From positions 5,619,306 to 5,683,305 of the forward strand of contig JAHNZQ020000308.1 in NCBI GenBank assembly GCA_019155205.2: a DNA stretch of 64,000 bases, written 5' to 3'. A program made the position numbers and the translations under genes. This document shows positions 35,802 to 47,197 of this stretch, one piece after another. Below the pieces are notes generated by a model. It ran no database searches and was not told the origin of the DNA. It saw nothing but the letters and a program-made list of their open reading frames with translations. This stretch comes from Gracilaria vermiculophylla (Eukaryota; Rhodophyta; Florideophyceae; Gracilariales; Gracilariaceae). Position 1 is the first letter of the stretch. Every line of letters begins with the position of its first letter.

Positions 35802-36262
35802 TGTAGTACAGTGGATCTTAAGGTTATTTTGTCCTATTTCTTTACAACGGGATATTTCTAAGAAGGGTGCGTACTTTACTGACAGCGCTGCATGGTGTAT
35901 TATTGAGCCAACGTGTGCTAGAGTACTATTGATGAATTGTAGAATTTAGATTTCTTTTCCATAATTGGAACAGATATTTAGTACAGTAGTGAGCCCTGTC
36001 GAGGCGGGCTCCTGGCATGGTACTTACTTTGCCGGTCGAGCTCCACCTCTAGGGGAAGTGAGCCAAGCACCCTTTAGTCTTTTTCTAGTTCTTTCGATTG
36101 GAGACTCTTGTCCAACGCCTTCATGTTTCAAAACCGCCAGTTCCTAGGTTGCCTCATAGCAGCGCCTTTAGGAGAATTGTCTATCCAGCGAGCCCTTTTC
36201 TCCGCTTGATGCTTGCAGACCCCCTTCCAGGATCCCATCGGCTCGTGAACATGGGAAACGGA
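35802..36262 (+). repeat. 3' LTR of gypsy element A, truncated
   Basis: Starts TGTAGTACAGTGGATCTTAAGG after the polypurine tract and resembles the LTR at 15483. Similarity fades near 36262, where the minus-strand copia sequence begins, so about the last 90 bp are missing. Confidence 0.78.
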
Positions 36263-36327
36263 GATGTGCATCGGCATGCAGTACATTCTTCGATCCACTT
36301 GGCAATGTAAGACGCTATTGTCTCGTT

Positions 36328-36567
36328 CTACAAGTTGTTTTTTTCTAGAAGTAGCTTGTAATCTGTAAGTGTCGCATGCCCGCAAACATGCTTGTGAACC
36401 TTTTCAATGACGTTCTTGACCTCGCTCCACGGCTTATCATGTGTTGTCACGGCACTAAGAAATGACAGTGTAGAAGCGCTGTTTCCATTCGTGATGAAGC
36501 GATCAAGCGGTATGTAGCTTAAGAATTCGTGATCAACCAGAGAGATGTAGTCAAAGTTTCCATCCAC
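36328..36567 (-). pseudogene. Copia Pol fragment, integrase N-terminal region
   Basis: The frame ends with HKHVCGHATLTDYKLLLEKN, which looks like the histidine part of the integrase zinc-binding domain (the GH...L pattern before the catalytic core). It is separated by a stop from the protease block upstream. Confidence 0.5.
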
Positions 36568-36651
36568 GACAAAGGCTAGAGTGTCTCGATTCAGATGCTC
36601 TATGTTGACTTTTCTAGTGACATTGCGTCCAATTACCCACTGCGATGACCC

Positions 36652-37338
36652 TTAAAGAACGAGATGGGTTATGTTAATAGAACTGCAACTGTCTGAAGTT
36701 GCTGTTAGAGTAGTTGATCCTAGGATGCGACGAGCTGGACTGGCATGCTCTCCTGTACCATATTGCCAGTGCGTGTGACCTTCAAGTGCTTTGGGTGTTT
36801 CGCTCAGCTCATAATCAATACGAATTGCAGCATGTTCAGAGACGAGGTTGAGTTCAACTTGTTCTATCGTTCCACACGGTGCTCCATCATCAACAAGTGG
36901 TCCGCGTTGACCCGATACGGGTAAAGATGCTGAAGATCGGGATACTGTAGCCATACTGAAAGACACAGTCTTCATCTGGATTCTATCGTCTCTGCGAGAC
37001 TTTCTGTTTGAAGTAGACGATGTTTCAACACCAATGTTTCGTGCATTGGCGGTCTGCGGCGAGTCAAACGATTTGACATGTTGTGGTAATGAATTTTCAG
37101 GGTTGTGGGTCCTTTTCCAGTGACCATATTTGCCACACTTTTCACAAGGAAACCTTATTGTGACGTTGCTCCTATTGCGACGCACTTTTCCGCGAGTAGT
37201 TGTTCCAGCAGAACTGGCGCTACGAGCATTCACATCCTTTGATGCAGGCGACGACCTATCACACTGTTGAACAACAGAAGACACAGATTGATACGTGATA
37301 GAGCTTGAAAATTGGTCGTTTGTGGACTGAGCGTTCAA
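36652..37338 (-). pseudogene. Copia Gag C-terminus with zinc knuckle, and protease
   Basis: A 228-residue frame. FPCEKCGKYGHWKRTHN is a CX2CX4HX4 zinc knuckle whose last Cys is replaced by His. About 90 residues later, LVDDGAPCGTIEQVEL resembles an aspartic protease active site (DDGA in place of DSGA). The sequence between is Ser/Thr-rich. The frame ends at a stop before the integrase fragment. Confidence 0.6.
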
Positions 37339-37536
37339 ATTTACATTAGATGATGAAGCTGCTGCTAGTACTGATACTTACTGAGAGTCGTCGATTGCCG
37401 AGTTTGACAGGAGCATGAAAGCGGTAATGCATTCTGGAAGCTTAGTCTTTGTGGATATTGAGTTGAACTTTGCGACCTGTGCAGAGAATCGGAACTCAAA
37501 GTTCTTCATACTTTCACTATTACCACGAAGAGTATT

Positions 37537-37890
37537 CTATAGAGCGTTGAAAGCGCGATATGCTTCACTGATGAAAGTCAAGGCATCACGTTGATAGACA
37601 CTGCCAACTAGCATGTCCACTGCTCCATTATCTGTTAAGTGGTGGTCAGATATACCAGAGCAAAGATCTTTGGCACGTCCATACGGTTGAGACGTAAGGC
37701 AGATAGCTCGCAGAGCAGCTAGAATTTTACTGCTGTTAGAATCAGGTAAATCATTATGAAACATCTGCCATATACCGACTGAATCTCGGTATTCTTCTTG
37801 ATCACCTTTGCCATCTGTCCAAGGAGGTGATTTTGCATCCCAAGAGAACTTTTGCCTTGACGGCAGATTATTTAACGGTGCTGGGCCCAT
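37537..37890 (-). pseudogene. Copia Gag N-terminus
   Basis: A 117-residue frame starting MGPAP, with KFSWDAKSPPWTD and a following helical stretch like copia Gag proteins. The start codon lies inside the primer-binding site. A stop at 37537 separates it from the zinc-knuckle block. Confidence 0.6.
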
Positions 37891-37893
37891 AAC
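37880..37893 (-). promoter_or_regulatory. Half-tRNA primer-binding site overlapping the gag start codon
   Basis: The minus strand reads GTTATGGGCCCAGC, complementary to the initiator tRNA-Met anticodon stem-loop. The ATG within it is the first codon of the Gag frame. Confidence 0.72.
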
Positions 37894-38192
37894 TAAGGAT
37901 AGTTAGGGTTACGTCTGAAATCGAGTAGGTCGATAACACAAACAAGGTGTAGAACAGTGTACACACAATTACAAGATAGCGTGATCCCGTGTTCGTTTTA
38001 CTCGATGAGAACATATACAAAGGTTCAGTATAAGAGCAAAACATAAAAAATCAATTGGGTGCATTTGCATTAACATAAACAGATCTATCAAATGCACAAC
38101 CATAAATATATGGTTGCATCATAGATTCCATATGAATACAAATATGACTGGTCGTCTTATTTAAATTATGACCAGTCGTCATATTCATAACA
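37894..38192 (-). repeat. Probable 5' LTR of the minus-strand copia element
   Basis: About 299 bp between the primer-binding site and the point where gypsy element C coding sequence begins. It starts TGTTATG on the minus strand. An imperfect palindrome with GACTGGTC and GACCAGTC arms sits near its start (38141-38186). No second LTR is present in the window to confirm the ends. Confidence 0.45.
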
Positions 38193-41100
38193 CCGCTTTG
38201 TTTGTGGCCTCCACATGGGTCCCGCAATGTCGGCCACTTTCTGAAAGAGTGTAACGAGTGCCCAACCTACGAGAAGCGAGCTCTTTTCAAGCGCCATGCT
38301 GAAAAGAAGGCGTCTACCGGGCCCGCCAAGAACACACGTTCGCAGAAGGCGGCTCCCGATGTCAAACAAGAAGGGAACACGGTTAACAGTGTTACTGCGT
38401 TACGTAATGCGGATTCCCTCGCGTTCGATATGACTTTCAGCGATTGTGCTGAGTCTCATGAAGCCCGTGGTTGCGCGGATGACGGAGCCGACGATTCTAT
38501 CATTTCATCCCGCATAGCTGAGAAGACCGCACTGAACGGTATTGGCAGGATCAAAAAAAATCAAGCCGGTTACCATGCAGGTTGCTCTAGAAAACAGATC
38601 TGAAGCACACACGTTCACGTTCTCCAGGTCTCGGACCTCGTACGATGCTCAAACTCGCTGCCGGCCTCTTTGCTCTGCTGAATATGGAATATCTCGTGTC
38701 TTATACCGTCCTCGCCGTAGAGGATGTACATCTCGGACTGCCGGTTCTCCGTCACCTAGTGCTTGACACCAAGACCCTCCTCGAAGAACGCAGGGACCTC
38801 CTCGATGGCTCCGACTGCGCTGGTTTGGAAAAACCAGACCCCGAGAAAACAGGAGGTTAGGTGAGTCACTTGATGATTGCGCGACTAAACCGACTCACGA
38901 CCGACGGATCTGACGATGTAGGCAGCACGCCCTTTGCGGCCAAGGAGCCCGTCGATATTCCGGCGAAACGTCAAACCGCCGTGGACTTCTACGAGGTCCG
39001 TGATCATGAAGACCCGTTTCCAGACCACTTTACACCGGACTCGCTCGATAGCGACCAGAAAAATGACGTCGACGCCGGTATCCAGAAGATGCTCTCCTTC
39101 GCCGACGCGAACGGTTTACCGCCCGGGCGCAAAGGCGAACTTCGTAAGATCGTCACGGATGACACTGACGTTTTCCGCACTGCGTTCTCTGCTGGTCCAC
39201 CGACGAAGGTCGAGCCGCTACGCTTTCAGCTGACTGGGGTCGCTAAGCCGGTTCGAGTCCGTCTACGGAAGTACTCCTTGGAGCAGCGCGCTTTCCTCCT
39301 TCGCTTTGTCGATCAGTTAGTTGCTGCCGGAATGGCGTATTTCAACCCGAGATCTACATGGGCGTGCGCTTCTCTGCTGGTGCCGAAGCCGGGGCCGGCA
39401 ATGTTTCGTTTTACTGTCTACCTCGGCCCTGTGAATCTCTTCACCGTGTAGCACCAGTTCCCAATGCCGAACATCAAGCACGAACTATCAAAGCTGTCAG
39501 CATCCCGGTATTTCGCCATATTCGATCTGTCGCACGCGTACTGACAGCCACCCCTCTCCAAGTGCTCACAGTGTTGTCAATCGTTCATCATTCATGACGG
39601 CATTTACTCTACGACGCGCATAATACATGGCACTACCAACGCCGTTATGTACTTGCAGGCCACACTGGCGGCGCTGCTTCCTTCCGGTCTCCGTTTTTTC
39701 CTTCTCTGGTGGCTAGATGACATCCTCATTCATTCAACCACCATTGACGAACATTTCAAGGCGGTATCCGACTTGTTTGCATTCTGCGCAACGTTCAACT
39801 TGAAGCTGCACCCCGCAAAGTGCACGGTGTTCGCCACAATCATCCGTTGGTGTGCACGGGTCATTTTGGCTGCCGGCGTGTCGTTCGAACCTCGACGCAT
39901 TGAGAATATGCATAACATGACAGCTTCGCAGACGGGTGCTGACTTACAACAGTTTGTTTGTGCCATGCAGTGGATGCGCGTTGGCATTCCTGAGTTTTCG
40001 GCAATCATTCGTCCACTGGCAGACCATGTCAAGGAGTTTTACTCCGTCGTCGGCAAACGCACTGGCCTGGCGGCCGTCCGTGTCTCTATGACGGAAATCA
40101 GCTGGACCTCGGAGAATTTCGTTGCGTTCCAACAGTATAAAGACGCACTGGAACAGCAGGTCACCCTCACACACTTTGACTTCGGCGAACGTCTCTGTGT
40201 GTACAGTGATGCGTCGGACTATTTTTGGTCCGCCGTCGTTACGCAGATTCCAATTTCCGAATCCGACATACCGTGTGCAGAACAGCGTCATGAGCCCTTT
40301 GCCTTTCTTTCAGGGCACTTCTCGGACTCATCTCTCCGTTGATCGACTATCGAAAAGGAGGCGTATGCCATAATCGCGACGACCGATCAGAGGCACTGGC
40401 TCCTCACTTCTCAGTGCGGTCTTGACCTACACACCGACCACAACAATCTAGTCTTCTTCTTTGACCCTTCTTCGGTTGTTGCCGATCTCTCACAGATGAC
40501 TCTCCGCAAAGTTCTTCGGTGGGCCGTCAGTTTGAGCGCCTACTCGTACACATACGTCCACGTTCCCGGTTCCGACAATGTTTGGGCAGACTTGCTTAGC
40601 CGTTGAGTCTGCCTGCCAACTTTACGTCGCCTCGTGACGGTTCCGGCTCACCCCTCTTCGTCGGATACAGCATTCGGATGGCCGACTGCCGCGGAGCTCA
40701 AGTCCGCCCAGATGGCTCACGCGAACGGTTGCCCTGACGAAGTCGAGTACAACGCCGACTGCGTGTACTGTCCTCCGAGCGGTGCCGTCTGGGTGCCGGA
40801 TGCCTCCGAGGGCCTCCAACTCCGACTCTGCATCATCGCGCATACATGCCCTGGCGGCCATCGCGCAGCGTGGACGACCGCCGAGATGGTCGGCGCCCAC
40901 TACAGGTGGCGTACACTAGAGACGGATATCACCAAGTTTGTTCAGTCCTGCATCCACTGTCTTTCGACAACCTGCGGCGTAAAACCCCTGCGGCCATACG
41001 GTCCAGCGATTCACGGCATGTCGGGAAACACTTTGTCACAGTTAGACTACATCACTATTGCCCCGGTGACCTCCGGCGAGCAGTACGTTTTCATGTGGCG

Positions 41101-42158
41101 TGACGACCACTCAAACTACTGCTGGTTCTTTGCCTTTCCGGACTCGTCTGCCGAAAATGCCGCTTGGGCCATCATTGACAGGTGTGCCGCGTTTGGTGTG
41201 CCGTCTGGGTTAGTGTCGGATGGTCCGACTCATTTCAAGAACGAGACATTGCGTCTCGGCGCTAAGGGACTGCGAGTCCCGTACCACTTCACGCTGCCTC
41301 ACGCGCCGTGGGGCAATGGCGGCATCGAGCATCTGGGCAAGGAGCTCGTCCGCATCTTCCGGGCGACGGCTTCCGAATTGCAGCTGACGCATGAGAAATG
41401 GCCTGACCTCTTGCGGCTGGTGCAGAGCGCTATCAACAATGCACCCTCTCCGCAGCGCGCTAATGTACCGCCTATCAAGGCCATGACGGGAATGCCCGCG
41501 ACTCCGCCAATCACGACAATTTACCGTGCGCAGACGATGGGCCCGATAACGATTACCGACCTCAATCGTGAGCGTACACTCAACGTGGAAGAGCTATGTA
41601 CACTGGTCAGTGATCTCCACCCCTTCGTGCAGGAGGCACTTCAGACCGAATCGCCGCCAAGGACGCAAATCAGTCTCGAAAGGGTCGTTGCCAAATTCTA
41701 ACGAAGCCCATTTGGTGCTCGTTGCTCGCAAAGACTTTCACGCTGGTGAAAAACTGTGCCTTCGGTGGCGCAGACACCGTCGTGTCATAAAACCGGTACA
41801 CGAATACGTCTACCTGGTCGTGGATTTGCGCAACGGTTCGATCGATGAGACTCACATCACTAGCCTCAAGTTCTACCACAACGCGTCGCTCGATACTGAC
41901 GCTATTATGTCGCCCGTCGTAACGTTGGAAACCAGCATGATCTTGCACCGTTTGCAGGAGCTCGTTGAAACCGACGATGGTATCGTGATTCGGATCCGTG
42001 GGCGCGGCTTGCCGGATTCCAAAAATACGCTCGAGCCTCTCGCACAGGTGTATGGAGATGTGTCGCAATTATTGTTGAAACTCGTACGCCGCAAAAACAT
42101 CCCGACGGAGGCAGCCGACAAAGCGTGTCGTAAGATTTACCTCTAAGCAAAGGAAGTG
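38193..42158 (+). mobile_element. Ty3/gypsy chromodomain retrotransposon C, 5'-truncated
   Basis: A different lineage from A and B, with its own protease, RT and integrase sequences and higher GC. The 5' LTR and most of gag are missing, cut by the copia element. After the pol stop (42144-42146), GCAAAGGAAG followed by TG at 42158 may be the polypurine tract and the start of the 3' LTR, whose end cannot be placed. Confidence 0.8.
38202..42146 (+). pseudogene. Gag-Pol of gypsy element C: protease, RT, RNase H, integrase, chromodomain
   Basis: Order: Gag end with GHFLKECNECP; retropepsin motif ADDGADDSIISSRIAEK (about 38480-38530); RT with LLVPKPGPAMFRF (about 39373) and catalytic WLDDILIHS (about 39710); RNase H with VYSDASDYFWSAVV (about 40200); integrase open for 355 codons (40634-41701), with zinc motif HTCPGGH...CIHC, then SQLDYITI, VSDGPTHF and GGIEHLGKE for the DDE triad; chromodomain-like tail (about 41900-42100) with RGRGLPDSKNTLEPLAQVY. 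Stops lie at about 39450, 39540 and 40340, and at 40605 before integrase. Another frame change at about 41690 separates the chromodomain part. Confidence 0.87.
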
Positions 42159-42534
42159 TAATAAGGCGATGCCTTACTTCTACAGTATTGACCGTTATGG
42201 TTTTGAAGAATCCGGCAAAGCCTCCCAACACTAATATATAATCATCGAGTGCCGGTCACCGTAGAGTAAAAAGAAAAACGGAGCAGCTCACCTCCACCTT
42301 CATCAGAACCCGAAAAACCACAATAAGCCAGTATCGTTTCATTTCACCAGCGGACTGTCATGTTGTGTATATCTTTGGACTCGAAACCACGTGAACCTCT
42401 TTTGGATTGCGCTTTGTAAGTCTTCGGATCATGCGACAAGTTACCGAGTGAAAAAAAAATTGTGGTCGCCGTCACTCAGAATCATTCGCTCCCATTTGAA
42501 GGTCTTTTAATATGAGCTGGTCTGCTCACAAATA

Positions 42535-43812
42535 CAGACTGTTTTAAAAACATACGACATGCTGTGAAATCTCAAAAAAACGAACAAATTTATACTGTAC
42601 GCCTACAAAAATAGGTTTCAGAAAAAAGAAAAATAAAAAAACATTTCAAAAACATATGATCATCAAGTACAAATCTTTACTGCGCGACAATCAATAGTTT
42701 ATTTTGCATCATTTTTGCTGTATAACGCTAATGCAGCGTTTTGGCATCAAATTGATGTACTTTTCCACACTTGAAACTGTTATAGATTTCCAGCAGTTTT
42801 TAATACAGTTTTTGAGTTCAAAAACTGTCTAGAAATGCCTTCCATGCCCATAAACCATCCTTGCCAGCAATCCCAAAACGTATTCGATTGGGTTCAAATC
42901 CGGTGAGCGCGCTGGCCATCCTAAAACACATACTTCAGACTCCTGTAGCCAATTTTTGATTAAGAATGCAGTGTGTACGGGCGCATTACCCTGTTGAAGA
43001 ATGAAATTTTCTTCACGGAAACATAAACCAAAAGGTAGCAAATATTTGTATAGAACTTCTTGATATTTTTCTGCTTTCATGTTCGTTTCAATAAAGGCAT
43101 TTTTCGTAAGACGTTTTTTAGAAATGCCCGCCCAGACCATGACAGAGCCTCCGCTTGAATGCCTGGTATAGAACTCATGACGTTCCTTACAAAGATCGGG
43201 CCAATAATATTTGTAGCAATCTGATCCATCCAAACTGAACTGTATTTCCTCAGTAAAAATAACATTTTCCCATTCCTTTTTCTAGTAGGCTTTTACAACA
43301 CACCAGGTTATCCTCTTTTGCTTTTAATGGTCTTGGAGAAAGAAAGTTTTCTTCATTTTTTTATATTTAAATAAATTTGTGCTGTTTATTTGCCTTTATG
43401 TAGTTGATTTTGAAACGTTGAGATTGAGATTTGTTCCAATGTTTCTGCACGATACTTTTCCTTTGCATAATTTTCTTTTAATTACTTTATTATCTGCTGG
43501 GATGAGCTTCTTATAGCGTCCAGGAGATCGTTTTAATCCATAAAGAGTCGGATTTTGGAGAAAAGCAGCTATTGTGACTTTAGAACGCTTCAATATTTTA
43601 GCAATAGCACTGTTGGAATGTTTCTCGGCGTTTAACTTAACGATTTAAAGCTGTTTTTGCTTGGAAAGTGGCAGACCTCGAGCCGTTTTTATTAAAAAGA
43701 AGGCGGTGTATATATCTTCTTGAAACGCTTCTACATAGACTACGCGCAAAAACTAGCCTACACTACAGTTATGGCGCACTTTTGAGGGCTAATATGTTTT
43801 TGAAACGCACTG
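42535..43812 (-). mobile_element. Tc1/mariner-like transposon, copy 2 (1278 bp)
   Basis: Flanked by TA (42533-42534 and 43813-43814). Ends CAGACTGTTTTAAAAACATA and, read inward from the right, CAGTGCGTTTCAAAAACATA. Same internal repeat copies as copy 1. The sequence before it is an AT-rich spacer after gypsy element C. Confidence 0.92.
42709..43686 (-). pseudogene. Tc1-like transposase, copy 2 (broken)
   Basis: The start codon position reads ACG. The helix-turn-helix region (43396-43593) and a central block (42829-43233) are open in pieces. Two catalytic residues are lost: the first motif reads VIFTEE (Asp to Glu) and the second QQGNAPVHT (Asp to Gly). The third region WPARSPDLNPIEYV is kept, with its Glu. 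Inactive. Confidence 0.88.
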
Positions 43813-43814
43813 TA

Positions 43815-45991
43815 TATTGCCGACAATCTAAACAAATGTGCGCGTGGTTTTTTTTGATACTGTTGTAAAGAAGTGCCGGAAAGTTTTTTCCTAGTCCCGA
43901 TAATCAAAGTAAAAATGGATGGTTCTTGTGCTTCCAGAGAAAGATTCATATTGAAGTTGGCTATCCTCCCATAATATAGTTGAGATATTTTTCCAGATAT
44001 TATAAGCAATAATAGTCACTTCACAATAACACGAGCCGCTTCTCAACTGTGTTTGACGAAAGTTACGGCAGCCCTCTACACGAGGATAAGATTGTTCTCG
44101 TCCGTCGATAGTTTTGCTCTTGTTCAAACTGAAAGTGCTGTACCTGTGGCGAGAATCAATCAGTATGATGCGATTATCGATAAGGAAGGCTTCAAGCTAA
44201 TATTTACAGAACTGAATACCGTCCACATCTCACAACAGTTTACATCGATGAAACCTGTGAAGGTTGAACAAATGTAAATCTACTAGCAGAGAAAAAGTAA
44301 AAAATACTGATAAAAACCTTTTTTCGAAAGAGAAGAGAAAAAATATTATGAAGAGTTCTCACTCGGTTTTGAAAGTAAGCATTACTCTTGTACATACTGC
44401 AGAACCTACCGGCTTGCAAGAGCCTCACTAACGAAGATAAGCTTTCAGTCACATTTTCTATCTTATCAACGACCAACGAGAAAGACAATGGCTAGGTTTT
44501 CATGTTTCTTTCTGATACTGTTGGCCTTTTTTGTTCTGTGAGAGTTGAAGCCAGTGTTAGAAGTCTGAAATAAAGTCGATGTCGTAATATGTCTTTATCA
44601 CATAACGTCACATGCCCCACTGGGGCGCTTCGTAACAACTGAAAAATACAGAATAAGCTCAAGCATTCTTTGTTCAAGCGCTTATCTCAACCGTTGCTTC
44701 GATTTTCATGGCAATTGCTACGATGGTCGTAGAATAGGTGTTGGATTGCATGCTCAGTAAAAAAACAAATCGTTGCTTTTTCAAGGTTGCTTCTCTGGCT
44801 TAGTATTGAACGAAACAGCAGCAGTCAAGCGAGAAACGTAGCACATTTGAGAATGGCTCTTAGTAATACTTCCAGATTGATGGAGCACACAATAAAGGGA
44901 TACGTACAGGTTTCGGAATGGCCCAAGTTGGCTGAAAACGCTGTGGAGTGCATTCGGACTGCACCGCTTCGAAGACCTTTACGATGTGTTGTGGCCCGGC
45001 AGAAACCCATGTGGCTATCGACCATCCCGAGGGAATAGTTTTGGGCTGTGTTGCAGTCCGTGCTCTTCGTACATGAGGGGGTAGTGGCGTGGATGCATCG
45101 ATTTTGGGCTCATACTATTACTTTACAGTATTTAAGATTGATGTAAAAAGCGCCTCCCAACTTCTTTATATTCCTCAAAATGGTTACGGTTCCCATTTTT
45201 GCATGGGTTGGCGTAAAATTCATCGCAAAATAAACTCTGTGCCCTTCCTAGTTCTGCAGAGAGTGGGCGTCTCCGGAAACACATGGAAATGTTAGTTCTT
45301 CCCTGAATGCCTTGTAGATGATTTTTGTTAACCACAAGAAAGAAAGTTTTTGGTCAAAAATGCACAACTTATAAACGATGGTGGGCTGGAGGAACAGATA
45401 TTAAGGGCGTCCTCAAATGAACTTTGAGCTCACGTGAACTCTTTCGTGCGCAATAACGTAGGCACCGGAGCAAATAGAACCACCCGCAATTTGACTTTTT
45501 CTTCTGCTCCGCTTATGCTTGCCAGAGGAAAAATATAAGATGACAAGGATCCGATCTTTTGCTCCAGCTTGCACTTGAAAAGATTTTCATTTCAAAGGAG
45601 ACTTGGTTTTGGAATTGAATGCCATAATATTGCCGCAGAAAATTAGAAGTGGAATAGAAAACTTTTCTCGATAATGTCGCTCCATACTTCCGGAGATGGC
45701 AAAGGGTAAGGTTGCTGCCAACAGAAGAATGAACTTTGGGTCTTGGGAAATAAAGTTTCGCTGAAAACGTCAATTTTTTGCCATCATTGTTGTTTGCAAA
45801 ATAGAAACATGAGCAATCGCCGCACCCATCACAACTCTAAAAAAATTACCGATATTTTGCTCATTGCTTTCTATTTCATCATAGCTCTATGTATATCATG
45901 TGCAAGATGAAAATAATACCTGCGAACGCATTCTAGTTTCCATTGCGAATAAAAAATTCCCGTATACCGTTTAGATCATGGCCCACTTCGC
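43815..45991. other. Intergenic, no gene recognised
   Basis: AT-rich with short frames of up to 86 codons. A minus-strand frame at 45132-45335 contains LFCDEFYANPCKNG, faintly like a transposase Asp motif, but it is too short to call. Confidence 0.45.
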
Positions 45992-47197
45992 TTATATGCA
46001 AGCAAGTCCAAGAGTACGTCGATTGAGGGCACCAGGGATGCTGATGGCCACACTGTTGGCTGTCAATAGTTTTCTCGTCGGCCTCTGTCCGTCGGACAAC
46101 AAAATGGCACATGCCCCGGCAACGTGAGGGGAGGCCATAGATGTTCCAGATAACCTCCTGGTCGAGCCAGGGCTCAATCCATCAGACAAAATTGAAACTC
46201 CTGGGGCAGACAAATCCGTGCATCGCAAGTCTGAGGTTGCAAAATTTGTGAAGCTGGCGGCGTTCAGATTAATGTCGTGAGCTTGAACAGTGAAAATACC
46301 ACCACCGGGTGTTGATGCTGGCGAAGAGTTACACGCATTCGCAGCACTATTTCCGGCTGCAAGTGCGAAATAAACTCCGAGTTTCCTGGCCTCTGATACG
46401 GCGTCATTTACGGGCTCAAACCGTGGCCCGCCCAACGACATATTGATGACATCACCGTTGGCGAAAGCTCCTCTGTTGTTCGCGGCAAATTCTATTCCCC
46501 TTATGACATTCGAATACGATCCAGACCCATTGTCGCTCAAAACTTTGACACAACTCCGAACAGCGGATGGGGCGACGCCGTACAGCGGACTATTGACAGT
46601 CCCCGCAACATGAGTACCATGCCCTTGATTGTCCTTACAAATAGGTGATCCCCCGTAATACCCTTCGCAAAACCCTCCCGGAGTCGGATTACATCCGGTG
46701 TCCAGCACCCAAACATTCACTCCTGCACCATTATTGCTTGACATGCTGCATGTCCGTAATCCGTCCCTCACTGGATTACCGCTCTGCCTTGCCACACCGC
46801 CATCGGCTTCATCGATACCCCACAGATTGGTAGTGCTCGCAGCTGTGGTGACAATAAAGTCCTGTTGAACCAGATTAATGTTGACATTTCCATTAGTTGA
46901 TCCGACTCGCAGGGCGTTATCAACAACTGCTTCCGACGGCGAGGAAGAAGGAGGGCAGTTGACATCAACGAATGAGAGGTCGCCAATCAAAGAAGCCCTT
47001 GTGGCACGGCATCCTGAAGTGGCCGGGTCCAATTCAAGGGCGGCTCGGATGGCCTGGCGGCATGGACCTGTACATCTTCCTTGTACTTCGGCAATGAACG
47101 CTCCCTGGATTGCCTGACATGAGACCTTGCTAATGATGAGCATGAGCCCCAAAACGAATGCGAACGAAATTCTTTTGGAAAACATGTTGGTAGTCAC
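45992..47197 (-). CDS. Secreted subtilisin-like serine protease (S8, proteinase K-like)
   Basis: A 401-residue protein. A signal peptide is likely at residues 1-28 (a hydrophobic stretch ending KVSCQA). A propeptide region of about 29-125 with several Cys precedes the catalytic domain. The triad is D166 (WVLDTG), H193 (GHGTHVAG) and S353 (GTSMASPHVA), with oxyanion N283 (AAGN). All are intact, so activity is expected. The length and the single compact catalytic domain resemble proteinase K-type enzymes. Met5 is an alternative start that would leave the signal peptide intact. It would act outside the cell or in a vacuole. The nearest upstream gene is more than 4 kb away. Confidence 0.93.
   Translation of the reverse strand: MTTNMFSKRISFAFVLGLMLIISKVSCQAIQGAFIAEVQGRCTGPCRQAIRAALELDPATSGCRATRASLIGDLSFVDVNCPPSSSPSEAVVDNALRVGSTNGNVNINLVQQDFIVTTAASTTNLWGIDEADGGVARQSGNPVRDGLRTCSMSSNNGAGVNVWVLDTGCNPTPGGFCEGYYGGSPICKDNQGHGTHVAGTVNSPLYGVAPSAVRSCVKVLSDNGSGSYSNVIRGIEFAANNRGAFANGDVINMSLGGPRFEPVNDAVSEARKLGVYFALAAGNSAANACNSSPASTPGGGIFTVQAHDINLNAASFTNFATSDLRCTDLSAPGVSILSDGLSPGSTRRLSGTSMASPHVAGACAILLSDGQRPTRKLLTANSVAISIPGALNRRTLGLACI

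Larger units (their letters stand above)
15483..36262 (+). mobile_element. Ty3/gypsy chromodomain retrotransposon A, split by element B and 3'-truncated
   Basis: Parts 15483-23144 and 34074-36262 belong together. The flanking LTRs (15483-16038 and 35802-36262) share subfamily features, such as GGATCTTAAGG near their start, that the inner LTRs lack. An antisense reading frame ends abruptly at 23144 and its continuation resumes at 34074. Five bases at the break are GAAAT on the left and GCAAT on the right, close to a target duplication with one mutation. Without B the element is about 9.85 kb. Order: LTR, gag, protease, reverse transcriptase, RNase H, integrase, chromodomain, antisense frame, LTR. 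Confidence 0.85.
36263..38192 (-). mobile_element. Ty1/copia-type retrotransposon, 5' portion, minus strand
   Basis: Read on the minus strand: a probable LTR (38192-37894, starting TGTTATGAATATG), a half-tRNA primer-binding site (37893-37880), gag, a zinc-knuckle/protease block and the start of integrase, after which it is cut off at about 36263. No RT or RNase H remains. The LTR end reads CTTA rather than CA, so that boundary is uncertain. Confidence 0.7.

Noticed and set aside
36098..36310. 70-codon plus-strand frame in the truncated LTR
   Set aside because: Lies wholly within LTR sequence and the copia junction.
43891..45335. Short frames between Tc1 copy 2 and the subtilase, including one with LFCDEFYANPCKNG
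   Set aside because: Too short and isolated to support a transposase or any other gene.
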